NCBI GenBank assembly: GCA_039725955.1
Contig: CP091035.1
Location: forward strand, 124,001 to 188,000
Reading direction: 5' to 3'
Origin: Sinorhizobium sp. B11
Lineage (GTDB): Bacteria; Pseudomonadota; Alphaproteobacteria; Rhizobiales; Rhizobiaceae
Length of the DNA: 64,000 nt
This document shows, in pieces, positions 53,787 through 62,865 of the stretch. Within the stretch, counting starts at the first letter, position 1. Every line of letters starts with the position of its first letter. The translations under genes and the position numbers were made by a program. The notes under the pieces are model-generated. The model did no database searches, was not told the origin of the DNA, and saw only the letters and a list, made by a program, of their open reading frames with translations.

Positions 53787-54794
53787 CTAACCCGCGTCCC
53801 GTTCCTGCCGGTATTGTGCATAGAGGCGCTCGAGCCTCTCCTGCACGAATTCGTCGAAACCGGGCGCCGCCTTGTTGTCGAAGACGAAAGTCGCGGTTGT
53901 CGGCGTGCGTTTGAACTTCACCGGAAGATCAGCGATCTGTGAGGCCGAGGTCGCCGTCAGGGCAGCTTGCCTTGCCGTTGCGAAGGCAAATGCTCGCTGA
54001 AACCGGTCATCGCTCGACAATCGGCCAATGTTGTCCGCGGACAACATCTCGATAAGCGCATCGATGTCGACCTTTCCCAGATGCTCACCAAACTCCATCC
54101 ATCGGCGGCGACCGATCCCCGGCGCAGAGCCGATTGCGGTGATCAGAGCAATCGGGACCTGGCGTGTGACAGCGCGCATTTTGGCCAGCGCCGCCCTGTC
54201 GATACTGAGAGCTGCGGTGATGACGGCGCCGCCAAAGTTCTTCTCCTCCAGCCGATGGGCGAAAAGGGCGCGCTCGATATAGGACAGATCGGCGCGGGCA
54301 TTGTTTTCCTGGCCCTGGCTGACGACGAGCTGCTCGTCCGTCAAGGCGCGCACGACTGCCTTGATCTTGATCTTGAGCGCCTTGGCCGCTGCCAGGCGCC
54401 GGTGACCGAAGGCGACCTGATAGCGGCCCTTGGCCTGCGGGTGCGGCCGCACCAGGATCGGAACCTGCTGTCCGTGTTCCCGGATCTGCTCCGTCAGCTG
54501 CCCAAGCTCCGCCGCGTCGATATCGAGACGGTCGGCGACAAATGAGGCATCAATCAAGGCCGTATCGATTTCGACGATGGTGCGACCCTCGGCAAGCTGG
54601 CGCTCCAGATCGTTGGCCCGCTCGACCTTTTCGGTGATGCTGCCGAGCGTCTTGGTAATCCCGCCGACAAGGCCCGCGCTCCTCGTCTGCGGGATGAAGC
54701 CGGCGATCGGCCGGCTGTCGCGCGCCGGGGATACGGACGGATCGGGCCGGGCTTCGTTCGCGTTCGAGATTTCGATGAGGTTCTTGCGCGCCAT
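53787..54794 (-). CDS. RepB-like (ParB) protein of second partition locus
   Basis: A 335-residue ParB-type protein related to RepB. It has a positively charged start, VEIDTALIDASFVADRLDID, ILVRPHPQAKGRYQVAFGHR then RLAAAKALKI, the Arg motif GQENNARADLSYIERALFAH, a helix-turn-helix part around ALSIDRAALAKMRAV, and GSAPGIGRRRWMEFGEHL. It is only moderately like the RepB at 9987-10967. Four bases separate it from the upstream RepA-like gene. No repC follows. A perfect 16-bp parS-like palindrome lies inside the coding region at 54030-54045. Confidence 0.93.
   Translation of the reverse strand: MARKNLIEISNANEARPDPSVSPARDSRPIAGFIPQTRSAGLVGGITKTLGSITEKVERANDLERQLAEGRTIVEIDTALIDASFVADRLDIDAAELGQLTEQIREHGQQVPILVRPHPQAKGRYQVAFGHRRLAAAKALKIKIKAVVRALTDEQLVVSQGQENNARADLSYIERALFAHRLEEKNFGGAVITAALSIDRAALAKMRAVTRQVPIALITAIGSAPGIGRRRWMEFGEHLGKVDIDALIEMLSADNIGRLSSDDRFQRAFAFATARQAALTATSASQIADLPVKFKRTPTTATFVFDNKAAPGFDEFVQERLERLYAQYRQERDAG
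54030..54045. promoter_or_regulatory. parS-like palindrome inside second repB gene
   Basis: GTTGTCCGCGGACAAC is a perfect 16-base palindrome; AT and AT on the flanks extend it to 20 bases (54028-54047). It fits the repABC parS pattern (GTT..C.GC.G..AAC) and occurs again identically at 56310-56325, so it is a strong candidate centromere site for the RepB-like protein. Confidence 0.75.
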
Positions 54795-54798
54795 TGAG

Positions 54799-56004
54799 CT
54801 ATCTCCTGCCCCAGGTAGAACGGATATGCGCCTCGACCTCGCTGTTGACGAGGTTCATCGATTCCAGGGCGCGGTCGTAGGTTCCTCGGATAAACTGTGC
54901 CCGATCAACCTCATAAAGCGTTTGCTTGGTGACGCCGGCGTCCGAGATCGCGGTGGATTTCAACATCGCGTTCTGCAGCATGCGGTTGCCGAAGATCGCC
55001 CGCATGAAACCGGTCATCTGGCTCTGCGGTCCGTCATTGGGTTCGAAGCGCGTTACAAGGTAACGCATCCAGTCATAGCTTGTGCGCCCGCCTGCCCGCT
55101 CGACGACGGACATCAGTTCGCTTGTCATCGTCAGGAACTGCGACATCGACATCACGTCAAGCATCTGCGGGTGCACGGTGATCAGCACGGAGGTCGCAGC
55201 ACAGAGCGCCGACATCGTGAGAAAGCCGAGCTGCGGCGGGCAATCGATGACGACGATATCGTAAAGACTTTCGATATCGGTCAGCGCCTGACCGATCCGG
55301 GCAAAGAACAGGGATTCGGCAGTACCACCCGCCATCGCCTTCGGTGTCTCATGTTCGAATTCCATGAGTTCGAGATTGCCGGGAATGATGTGAAGGTTCG
55401 GCGTGTAGGTCGAGCGCACCACTTCCGAGATCGATACCGGGCTCTCGTAGCGGATGGCGCCGTAAATCGTTTCTCCCTCGCCGACGTCGAGTTCCGGTTG
55501 GTGGCCGAAGAGCGCCGATAGCGAAGCCTGCGGGTCGAGATCGATGGCAAGCACGCGGTAGCCGCGCAGTGCCAGATATTGCGCGAGATGCGCGGAGGTC
55601 GTCGTCTTGCCGGATCCGCCCTTGAAATTCATGACGGAGACGACCTGGAGTTTTTCAGCGCCACGTCGCACCGGAACATATTTCGGCGTACCGTTACGTT
55701 CGTCGAGTGCCTGACGGATGCGGTTCATGTCTTCGGCCCCATACTGACGCCGACCGTTGGCAAGGGGGTCCGGTCCGTGGCCGTCCTTGGCGATCTGGCG
55801 AAGATAACCCTCGCCGATGCCGATGAACCCGGCGGCTTCCGTCGGGGAAAACAGCCGCATCGTCTTTCGAGACAGCGGCGGGAAAATTTTTGCCTGGTGC
55901 TGCTGGAGCTGATAGGCGAGCTCCTGAGCATCCGCTGCCAAAAGCGATGGAAGGTGCTCTTGATCGTCTTTCAGAACTGGATTCGCTAGCATCGTGGTTT
56001 CCAA
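54799..56004 (-). CDS. RepA-like (ParA) ATPase of second partition locus
   Basis: A 401-residue ParA-type ATPase related to RepA. N-terminal helix-turn-helix FSPTEAAGFIGIGEGYLRQI (about 52-71), Walker A FKGGSGKTTTSAHL (about 130), LAIDLDPQASLSALFG, Walker B VVIDCPPQLGFLT and VTRFEPNDGPQSQM are all intact. It has about the same length as the RepA at 11040-12248 and the same architecture but clearly different sequence. It heads a two-gene unit with the RepB-like gene; the region upstream holds repeated AACTGCGCA sites and a parS-like palindrome. Confidence 0.94.
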   Translation of the reverse strand: METTMLANPVLKDDQEHLPSLLAADAQELAYQLQQHQAKIFPPLSRKTMRLFSPTEAAGFIGIGEGYLRQIAKDGHGPDPLANGRRQYGAEDMNRIRQALDERNGTPKYVPVRRGAEKLQVVSVMNFKGGSGKTTTSAHLAQYLALRGYRVLAIDLDPQASLSALFGHQPELDVGEGETIYGAIRYESPVSISEVVRSTYTPNLHIIPGNLELMEFEHETPKAMAGGTAESLFFARIGQALTDIESLYDIVVIDCPPQLGFLTMSALCAATSVLITVHPQMLDVMSMSQFLTMTSELMSVVERAGGRTSYDWMRYLVTRFEPNDGPQSQMTGFMRAIFGNRMLQNAMLKSTAISDAGVTKQTLYEVDRAQFIRGTYDRALESMNLVNSEVEAHIRSTWGRR

Positions 56005-56007
56005 TCG

Positions 56008-56057
56008 AACTGCGCAATTTTCGATAATAAGAGGCCAACTGCGCAGTTATATTATCG
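56008..56057. promoter_or_regulatory. Repeated operator-like sites upstream of second repA
   Basis: AACTGCGCAATT (56008-56019) and AACTGCGCAGTT (56037-56048, a perfect palindrome) stand 29 bases apart, and CGATAATA (56022-56029) is inverted as TATTATCG (56050-56057). This directly precedes the RepA-like start. The AT-rich arms resemble a minus-10 element. It is a likely promoter-operator for autorepression. Confidence 0.5.
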
Positions 56058-56309
56058 CCCGATTCGTTACAGATTTACAAACCCTTAACCACGAGCCTAT
56101 CCACAGGTCCTGGGACAAACACTTCGCCTGGCTATTGCCGCTGCATTGACCCCGCAGCTGCAGCCCACAGCGCGGGCGTCGTCCAGCCAATGCCGGGATT
56201 AGAACAGCGTCGGACGACTTGTCGGCGTTGGATCGACGGCATGTGGATGCGCAGCGGCGATCATCCTCACCAACAAGGCGGCGGAGATCTTCGTTTAGCC
56301 CGGCACAAT

Positions 56310-56325
56310 GTTGTCCGCGGACAAC
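56310..56325. promoter_or_regulatory. parS-like palindrome upstream of second repA
   Basis: An identical copy of GTTGTCCGCGGACAAC about 305 bases upstream of the RepA-like start. The two copies thus bracket most of the repA-repB pair. No other copy was noticed in the window. Confidence 0.75.
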
Positions 56326-56375
56326 GTTGCGAGTGTCATTCCCTCAGCCTAGGTCAAAGCAGCGGAGAGGATCGA

Positions 56376-56651
56376 CTAAGCCTCCTTAGCCGATGCGGCG
56401 GAGGTCAAGCCGGGAAAATGGGTTCCGCAACGGTCGATGCCGTCCGGTTCGTGCATCCTTGCACATCCCATCGCCACGCGTCGGCGCAATGCGTCAAAAG
56501 TCAGGCCAGCGCCATGCCGCTTGATCAGAGCCTGTCGGTTAAAAGCGCCGTGACGATTGCAGATGTGGCAGGCGACCGTGATGGAAGGCTGCCGGACGAC
56601 GCGCAGCGTCAGCTCATCGGTGGCACGTGTCGATGTTTTTTTTCGGTCCAT
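56376..56651 (-). CDS. Small Cys-rich hypothetical protein, possible zinc finger
   Basis: About 91 residues. VACHICNRHGAFNRQALIKR is a CxxC followed by a basic helix, then DALRRRVAMGCARM and DRCGTHFPGL, giving four Cys spaced as in small zinc-finger proteins seen in rhizobia. The start is uncertain (ATG at 56651, or 56714 upstream) and there is no clear ribosome site. It lies between the second repA control region and the imuA promoter, on the opposite strand to imuA. Confidence 0.45.
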   Translation of the reverse strand: MDRKKTSTRATDELTLRVVRQPSITVACHICNRHGAFNRQALIKRHGAGLTFDALRRRVAMGCARMHEPDGIDRCGTHFPGLTSAASAKEA

Positions 56652-56765
56652 CCATTGTCCGTATTTGGCTGCGTTCGTTGACTTATTATCCTCACGACAA
56701 TGTGGACAACACATCCTGTCGAAATCCGGTTCGAGAACATGCGCGTTGACTCACATTCGATTTGG

Positions 56766-56780
56766 GAACAAATAAAGAAC
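56766..56780 (+). promoter_or_regulatory. LexA (SOS) box upstream of imuA
   Basis: GAAC-AAATAAA-GAAC is an exact match to the alphaproteobacterial LexA box (GAAC, seven bases, GAAC). It ends 44 bases before the imuA start, the expected place for repression of an SOS-induced mutagenesis cassette. Confidence 0.85.
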
Positions 56781-56824
56781 ATATCTGCTTTCTGCACTCA
56801 TGCAAACCTTGATGAAGACCGGAC

Positions 56825-57580
56825 ATGGCTCGCCCTAATGCAAACTCTGTGATTTCTGAGCTTCGGGCGCGCATTCAGCACCTTGATGGAATGGCTGCCC
56901 GTCCCAAAAACGTCCTTCCCTTCGGCGTCAGCGAGATCGACGAAACGCTACCAGGCGGCGGACTCGCCTATGGTGCAATCCATGAATTTGCCGGCGGTGG
57001 GGCCGGCGCCGTCAATGGGGCGGCAGCTGCGCTTTTTGCCGCCGGCATCGCTGCCCGCACGCACGGCATCGTCGTCTGGTGTCTGGCGCGAGCGGACCTT
57101 TTTGCTCCTGCGCTGGCGCAGACCGGTCTGCATCCGGACCGGGTCATCTATGTCGAGGCAATCCGCGAGGACTATGTGCTTGAAGCCTGCGAGGAGGCCC
57201 TGCGCTTCGGCGGGCTCGGCGCCGTCGTCGCCGAGACGGCGCGCCTGCCTATGGTCGCGTCGCGGCGCCTTCAACTGGCCGCCGAAGCCTCCGGTGCGCT
57301 CGGCCTCGTCATCCGGCGCTGGCGCCGTCCGGCCGAGGCCGGCGAGTTCGGGCGCCCGACGGCTGCCGTCTCGCGCTGGCGCATATCGGTCCTGCCGTCG
57401 GAGCCGCTTCCGGTTCCCGGCATCGGCAGGACGCGCTGGCATGTCGAGCTGATCCGGATCAAGGCCGGCGAAAGTGCAGAATTCATCCTCGAGGCATGTG
57501 ATGGTCAGGGTCGTCTCCGTATTTCTTCCGACGCTGCCGACGGATCGCATCAGACGCGCCGATCCGTCCATTCCGGCTGA
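56825..57580 (+). CDS. imuA: ImuA, SOS mutagenesis protein
   Basis: A 251-residue RecA/SulA-like protein of the ImuA-ImuB-DnaE2 translesion synthesis cassette. Seen: NVLPFGVSEIDETLPGGGLA, YGAIHEFAGGG, then a RecA-like fold with VVWCLARADLFAPAL and HPDRVIYVEA. The Walker A loop is degenerate, as is common in ImuA. The start at 56825 is the first ATG after the LexA box. Its 3' end overlaps imuB by 80 bases. Confidence 0.9.
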   Translation: MARPNANSVISELRARIQHLDGMAARPKNVLPFGVSEIDETLPGGGLAYGAIHEFAGGGAGAVNGAAAALFAAGIAARTHGIVVWCLARADLFAPALAQTGLHPDRVIYVEAIREDYVLEACEEALRFGGLGAVVAETARLPMVASRRLQLAAEASGALGLVIRRWRRPAEAGEFGRPTAAVSRWRISVLPSEPLPVPGIGRTRWHVELIRIKAGESAEFILEACDGQGRLRISSDAADGSHQTRRSVHSG

Positions 57581-59015
57581 GGCGCCGCTCGTCGTCGTCG
57601 CGCGCAGCGGTTCGAAGCGGTGGCTGTCGGCCGTCGATGCCAACGCCGCAAGGCTAGGCCTGCGAAGCGGCATGCCGGCGGCCAAGGCCCAGGCGCTGGT
57701 GCAGGGTCTCGTCATGGTCGATGCCGATCCTTGCGCTGATCGAGCTGCTCTGGAGCGCATCACCCGGTGGGCGCTCTCTCAATATTCGCCAATCGTTGCG
57801 GTCGACCCGCCTGACGGCATCGTCATGGATACCGAAGGGGCCGACCATCTGCAGGGCGGGGAAGGGCCGATGCTGTCACGCCTCGTCAACAGCTTCCGCG
57901 CCAAGGGCCTGCCGGCGCGCGCCGTCGTTGCCGACAGCTGGGGAGCGGCCCACGCATTGGCGCGCACGATCGCGCAAGAGACACGGGTGGTCGCCAAAGG
58001 CCAGACGGTCGACGCCGTCATCGATCTGCCGATCTCATCGCTTCGTCTCGACACGGAGATCATCACCGGCCTGGGCGTCCTTGGGTTTCGAACCGTCGGC
58101 GAGCTTGCGGCAACGCCAAGGGCACCGCTGACGCAGCGCTTCGGGCCCGAAATCGTCCGCAGGCTCGACCAGATGTTTGGCCGGTTGGCAGAACCTATCG
58201 ATCCGCTTCGCGCGCCCGAATGGGTCGAAGTCTCCAGGTCCTTCGCAGAACCGATCGGTGCGCCGGAGACGATCGCCAAATATGTCGCCGGTCTGGTGCG
58301 CAGGCTCTGTCATGGTCTTCAGGAAAAGGGTCTTGGTGTACGCCGCGCCGATCTCATCGTCCACCGGGTCGACAATAGCGTCCAGGCGCTGCGAGCCGGT
58401 ACCGCCAAGCCAGTGCGCGACGTTGCCTGGCTGACGAAGCTTCTTCACGACCGGATCGAGCGCATCGAGCCGGGCTTCGGCATCGAAAAGCTCTCGCTTG
58501 CCGCGACGCTCGTCGAGCCGCTGGAAGACCGGCAGATCGCCTCCAGCCTGATCGACGATGACAAGGTCGACATCGCCGCCTTCGTCGATATTCTCGGCAA
58601 TCGCGGAAAATTTCGGGTCTACCGGCTGGCACCGGTAGCAAGCGATGTTGCCGAACGATCGCTGAAAGCCATCTCGGCGGTCGCAGAAGAGCAGGGGCAG
58701 AACTGGCCGCTGATCTGGCCGCGTCCGGTCCGGTTGCTCGATCGCCCGGAAATGATCGAGGTCATGGCCCTCATGCCGGATCGTCCTCCCGTCTGGTTTA
58801 CCTGGCGTGGCAAGCGCTACCGTGTCAAACAGGCCGACGGGCCTGAGCGCATCTTCGGAGAATGGTGGCAGCGATCGTCCGAATGGCTCGCCGTGCGCGA
58901 CTATTTCACAGTCGCCGACGAAAATGGCGAACGCTACTGGATCTATCGCGCCGGCGACGGTGTCGACCCCGAGACCGGATCGCATCGCTGGTTCCTGCAC
59001 GGGACTTTCTCATGA
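57501..59015 (+). CDS. imuB: ImuB, Y-family polymerase-like protein
   Basis: A 504-residue Y-family DNA polymerase homologue that acts as a hub, recruiting DnaE2 and the clamp. The start MVRVVSVFLPTLPTDRIRRA lacks the first catalytic acidic residues of active Y-family polymerases, as expected for ImuB. Further: MDTEGADHLQGGE, PARAVVADSWGAAHALARTI, LGVLGFRTVGELAATPRAPL (helix-hairpin-helix) and a C-terminal WWQRSSEWLAVRDYFTVADE segment. The start at 57501 lies within imuA and the stop overlaps dnaE2 (ATGA). Confidence 0.93.
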   Translation: MVRVVSVFLPTLPTDRIRRADPSIPAEAPLVVVARSGSKRWLSAVDANAARLGLRSGMPAAKAQALVQGLVMVDADPCADRAALERITRWALSQYSPIVAVDPPDGIVMDTEGADHLQGGEGPMLSRLVNSFRAKGLPARAVVADSWGAAHALARTIAQETRVVAKGQTVDAVIDLPISSLRLDTEIITGLGVLGFRTVGELAATPRAPLTQRFGPEIVRRLDQMFGRLAEPIDPLRAPEWVEVSRSFAEPIGAPETIAKYVAGLVRRLCHGLQEKGLGVRRADLIVHRVDNSVQALRAGTAKPVRDVAWLTKLLHDRIERIEPGFGIEKLSLAATLVEPLEDRQIASSLIDDDKVDIAAFVDILGNRGKFRVYRLAPVASDVAERSLKAISAVAEEQGQNWPLIWPRPVRLLDRPEMIEVMALMPDRPPVWFTWRGKRYRVKQADGPERIFGEWWQRSSEWLAVRDYFTVADENGERYWIYRAGDGVDPETGSHRWFLHGTFS

Positions 59016-62000
59016 CCTATGTCGAGCTTCAGGTCACGACACATTTTTCCTTCCTGCGAGGGGCCTCCTCGCCCGACGAATTGTTTGCGCGGGCCAAGGC
59101 GATGGGCATGGCGGCGCTTGGCATAACCGACCGAAATTCGCTGGCAGGGATCGTTCGGGCGCTGGAGGCATCGCGCGCCACAGGACTTCGCCTCGTCGTC
59201 GGCTGCCGTCTCGATCTGAGCGACGGCATGTCGATCCTGGCCTATCCGACCGACCGCGCTGCCTATCAGCGACTGACGCGATTGCTGACGCTTGGAAAGA
59301 GCAGGGGCGGGAAAGCCAAGTGCATCCTGAGCCTCGACGACGTCGCCCTTTATGCAGAAGGGCTGATCGGCATTCTGGTGCCGGATCTCGCCGACGAGAC
59401 CTGCGCCGTCCGGCTGAGAAAGATGGCCGAGATATTCCAGGACCGGGCCTATGTGTCTCTCAGTCTCCGCCGCCGTCCGAACGACCAGCTGCGCCTGCAC
59501 GAGATTTCCGCCATGGCGGCCCGCTACAAGGTCCGCACCGTCGTCACCAATGACGTGCTGTTCCATGAACCGTCCCGCCGTCAGCTGCAGGACGTGGTAA
59601 CCTGCATCCGCAATCGCACGACGATCGACGATGTCGGCTTCGAGCGCGAGCGCCATGCCGACCGTTACCTGAAGCCGCCGGAGGAAATGCAGCGACTATT
59701 CGGGCGTTACCCTCAAGCACTTGCTCGCACCGCGGAGATCGTCGCGCGCTGCACCTTCTCGATGGAGGAACTGACCTATCAATATCCGCAGGAGGCAATC
59801 GTTGCCGGCATGGATGCCCAGCAATCGCTCGAGCATTACGTCTGGCAACATATTCCAACGCGCTATCCCGAAGGATTGCCGCAAAAGGTGCTGCGGTCGA
59901 TCCGCCACGAGCTCGATCTCATCAGGGAGATGCACTACGCGCCGTATTTCCTGACGATCTTTTCGATCGTGCGCTACGCCCGCAGCCAGAATATCCTCTG
60001 CCAGGGGAGGGGGTCGGCCGCCAACAGCGCCATCTGCTATATCCTCGGCATCACCAGCGTCGATCCCGACACAAACGATCTGTTGTTCGAGCGCTTCGTC
60101 AGCAAGGAGCGCGACGAGCCACCCGACATAGACGTCGACTTCGAGCACGAGCGGCGCGAGGAGGTCATCCAGTGGATCTACAAGACCTACGGGCATCACA
60201 AGGCGGCACTCTGCGCCACGGTCACGCGCTACCGCACGAAGGGCGCCATCCGCGACGTCGGCAAGGCGCTCGGCCTGCCCGAAGACCTGATCAAGGCGCT
60301 GTCGTCGGGCGTCTGGGCCTGGAGCGAGGTGGTCGGCGAAAAGCAGGTCAGGGAGCTCAACCTCAACCCGGAGGATCGCCGCCTAGCCTTGACCCTCCAG
60401 CTTGCACAGCAGCTGATGGGCGCGCCGCGCCATCTCGGCCAGCATCCTGGTGGCTTCGTGCTCACCCATGACCGGCTCGACGATCTCGTCCCGATCGAAC
60501 CGGCCTCGATGGTCGACCGGCAGGTAATCGAATGGGACAAGGACGATGTCGAGGCGTTGAAATTCATGAAGGTCGATGTTCTGGCGCTCGGCATGCTGAC
60601 CTGCATGGCCAAGAGCTTCGCCTTCCTGCGCGAGGCAAAGAACATCGACCTTGGTCTTGCCGACATCCCTCATGAAGATCCGGCGACCTATGCCATGATC
60701 CAGAAGGCGGACACGCTTGGAACGTTCCAGATCGAGAGCCGGGCGCAGATGTCGATGCTGCCGCGCCTCAAGCCGGAAACCTTCTACGATCTCGTCATCC
60801 AGGTGGCGATCGTCCGCCCGGGCCCGATCCAGGGCGACATGGTCCACCCCTATCTGAGACGGCGGGAGGGCAAGGAAAAGCCGGATTACCCGACATCGGA
60901 ACTCGAAACGGTCCTGCGCAAGACGCTTGGCGTGCCGCTCTTCCAGGAAAGCGCCATGAAGGTCGCCATGGTCTGTGCCGGCTTTACCGGCGGTGAGGCC
61001 GACCAGCTCAGAAAAAGCATGGCGACCTTCAAGTTCACCGGCGGCGTCAGCCGCTTCAAGAACAAGCTGATATCGGGCATGATCGGCAACGGCTATACGC
61101 CCGAATTTGCCGAAAAGACCTTTGGCCAGCTCGAAGGCTTCGGATCCTATGGCTTTCCGGAAAGCCATGCCGCCAGTTTTGCATTGATCGCATATGCCTC
61201 GAACTGGATGAAATGCCATCACCCCGACGTCTTCTGCGCCGCACTGCTGAACAGCCAGCCGATGGGCTTTTACGCGCCGGCGCAGATCGTGCGCGATGCG
61301 CGCCAGCACGGCGTTACCGTGCTGCCCGTCTGCGTCAACCGCTCGCGATGGGATTGCACGCTGGAACCGATTGATGGGCGAAACGATCGGTTTGCAGTTC
61401 GGCTCGGCATGCGCATGGTCCGCGGCCTGGCGACGGCGGATGCGGCCCGGATTGTGGCCGCGCGCGCCGACCAGCCTTTCGAGAGCGTCGACGACATGTG
61501 GCGGCGCGCCGGCATCCCGGCTGCCTCGCTAGTCGAGCTCGCCGAGGCAGACGCCTTCGGGCCGTCGCTCGGACTGGAACGCCGTGACGCGCTCTGGGCG
61601 ATCAAGGCGCTGAGAGACGAACCGTTGCCCCTGTTTGCCGCTGCAGGAATTCGCGAGACGAGGACCGTTGCCGAGCAACAGGAGCCGGATGTCGAACTGC
61701 GGCAGATGACACAGGGCCATAATGTGGTTCTGGACTACGGACATACCGGACTGACGCTTCGCGCTCATCCCGTCACATTCCTTCGCCAGGACCTCGCGAA
61801 GCGTCGCATCGTCACCTGCGCAGAGGCAATGTCGGGGCGGGACGGCCGCTGGCTGATGGCGGCGGGACTGGTGCTGGTGCGCCAGCGGCCCGGATCGGCA
61901 AAGGGCGTCATCTTCCTGACGATCGAAGATGAGACGGGCGTTGCCAATGTCGTCATCTGGCCGACGCTCTTCGAACGCTCGCGGCCGATTGCGCTCGGCG

Positions 62001-62278
62001 CCTCGATGATGGCGATCAACGGACGCATCCAGCGGGAGGGCGACGTCGTCCATCTCGTCGCCCAGGAGCTTTTTGACCTCTCCGCCTGTTTGAAAGGCCT
62101 TGCCGATCAGGATCTCGAATTCCGACCGGCGACGGGCAGGGGAGACGAATTTGCGCATGGTTCGCCCGGACGACCCGATACGCGCGAACCGCCGGCAACT
62201 GCAATCAAGGCCCGCGACATCTTCATCCCGGATCTGCATATCGACAGCCTGAAGGTCAAAAGCCGAAACTTCCACTGA
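59012..62278 (+). CDS. dnaE2: DnaE2, error-prone DNA polymerase III alpha paralogue
   Basis: A 1088-residue error-prone polymerase of the C family that performs SOS translesion synthesis with ImuA and ImuB. The PHP domain starts VELQVTTHFSFLRGASSPDE. The polymerase core has GRGSAANSAICYILGIT, the acidic triad region PPDIDVDFEHERREEV, and QHPGGFVLTHDRLDDLVPIE. The OB-fold at the end reads GVIFLTIEDETGVANVVIW. Full length, intact. It starts at the ATG overlapping the imuB stop and completes an operon driven from the LexA box at 56766. Confidence 0.96.
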   Translation: MTYVELQVTTHFSFLRGASSPDELFARAKAMGMAALGITDRNSLAGIVRALEASRATGLRLVVGCRLDLSDGMSILAYPTDRAAYQRLTRLLTLGKSRGGKAKCILSLDDVALYAEGLIGILVPDLADETCAVRLRKMAEIFQDRAYVSLSLRRRPNDQLRLHEISAMAARYKVRTVVTNDVLFHEPSRRQLQDVVTCIRNRTTIDDVGFERERHADRYLKPPEEMQRLFGRYPQALARTAEIVARCTFSMEELTYQYPQEAIVAGMDAQQSLEHYVWQHIPTRYPEGLPQKVLRSIRHELDLIREMHYAPYFLTIFSIVRYARSQNILCQGRGSAANSAICYILGITSVDPDTNDLLFERFVSKERDEPPDIDVDFEHERREEVIQWIYKTYGHHKAALCATVTRYRTKGAIRDVGKALGLPEDLIKALSSGVWAWSEVVGEKQVRELNLNPEDRRLALTLQLAQQLMGAPRHLGQHPGGFVLTHDRLDDLVPIEPASMVDRQVIEWDKDDVEALKFMKVDVLALGMLTCMAKSFAFLREAKNIDLGLADIPHEDPATYAMIQKADTLGTFQIESRAQMSMLPRLKPETFYDLVIQVAIVRPGPIQGDMVHPYLRRREGKEKPDYPTSELETVLRKTLGVPLFQESAMKVAMVCAGFTGGEADQLRKSMATFKFTGGVSRFKNKLISGMIGNGYTPEFAEKTFGQLEGFGSYGFPESHAASFALIAYASNWMKCHHPDVFCAALLNSQPMGFYAPAQIVRDARQHGVTVLPVCVNRSRWDCTLEPIDGRNDRFAVRLGMRMVRGLATADAARIVAARADQPFESVDDMWRRAGIPAASLVELAEADAFGPSLGLERRDALWAIKALRDEPLPLFAAAGIRETRTVAEQQEPDVELRQMTQGHNVVLDYGHTGLTLRAHPVTFLRQDLAKRRIVTCAEAMSGRDGRWLMAAGLVLVRQRPGSAKGVIFLTIEDETGVANVVIWPTLFERSRPIALGASMMAINGRIQREGDVVHLVAQELFDLSACLKGLADQDLEFRPATGRGDEFAHGSPGRPDTREPPATAIKARDIFIPDLHIDSLKVKSRNFH

Positions 62279-62394
62279 GATCGGGATTTGTCGCCCGGTT
62301 GCCCGCAAGAGCAGGAACATGCGCCGGCCACGCGCTATTGACGCCATCACGATCCGGGACATGTCCCCAATCTCGTCCCAACGGAGCTACAACC

Positions 62395-62760
62395 ATGACC
62401 GATCCCCACAGCGACCTGATCGACCACCTTCATCTGCGCGTGGCCGACCTTGAGGCCAGTCGTCGTTTCTATCGTGCGGCGCTTGCTGCCCTCGGCCGGA
62501 CGTTCACCTCGCACAGCGACAGGCATTTTGCCTGCGATCCATTGTGGGTGGACACGGCCGACGGACAGGTCTCCAGGGTCCATTTTGCATTTCGGGCTGG
62601 CGACCAGCAGGAGGTGGACCGCTTTTACGCAGCAGCCCTCGATGCGGGTGGAACAGACAATGGCGCGCCCGGCTTTCGCGACTACCATCCCGGCTATTAT
62701 GCGGCCTTCGTGCTCGATCCGGACGGCAACAATATCGAAGCCGTCTTCCATCGGCGCTAG
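62395..62760 (+). CDS. VOC-family (glyoxalase/dioxygenase-like) protein
   Basis: A 121-residue vicinal-oxygen-chelate protein. The repeated betaalphabetabetabeta fold is visible in DHLHLRVADLEASRRFYRAA (with the first metal His) and in the closing YYAAFVLDPDGNNIEAVFHR (with the Glu). The substrate cannot be told. The ATG at 62395 follows GGAGC. It lies 116 bases after dnaE2 and probably is separately transcribed. Confidence 0.87.
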   Translation: MTDPHSDLIDHLHLRVADLEASRRFYRAALAALGRTFTSHSDRHFACDPLWVDTADGQVSRVHFAFRAGDQQEVDRFYAAALDAGGTDNGAPGFRDYHPGYYAAFVLDPDGNNIEAVFHRR

Positions 62761-62865
62761 ATCCTTTTCGGCACCGGGCCTCTCGTTCTCTAAAGCCGAA
62801 TCTCCTCGGCTGCCCTTTGCTGGAACAAAGAGACCGGCTTGATGTTTTCGGGCAAGGAGGTGCAA

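Noticed and set aside
53553..53942. A 129-codon plus-strand frame near the second repB
   Set aside because: It runs into the C-terminal coding part of the RepB-like gene on the other strand and has no motif; also checked and rejected as a repC remnant.
56190..56681. A 163-codon plus-strand frame upstream of imuA
   Set aside because: It contains the parS-like palindrome and opposes a more protein-like minus-strand frame; its own sequence has no family features.
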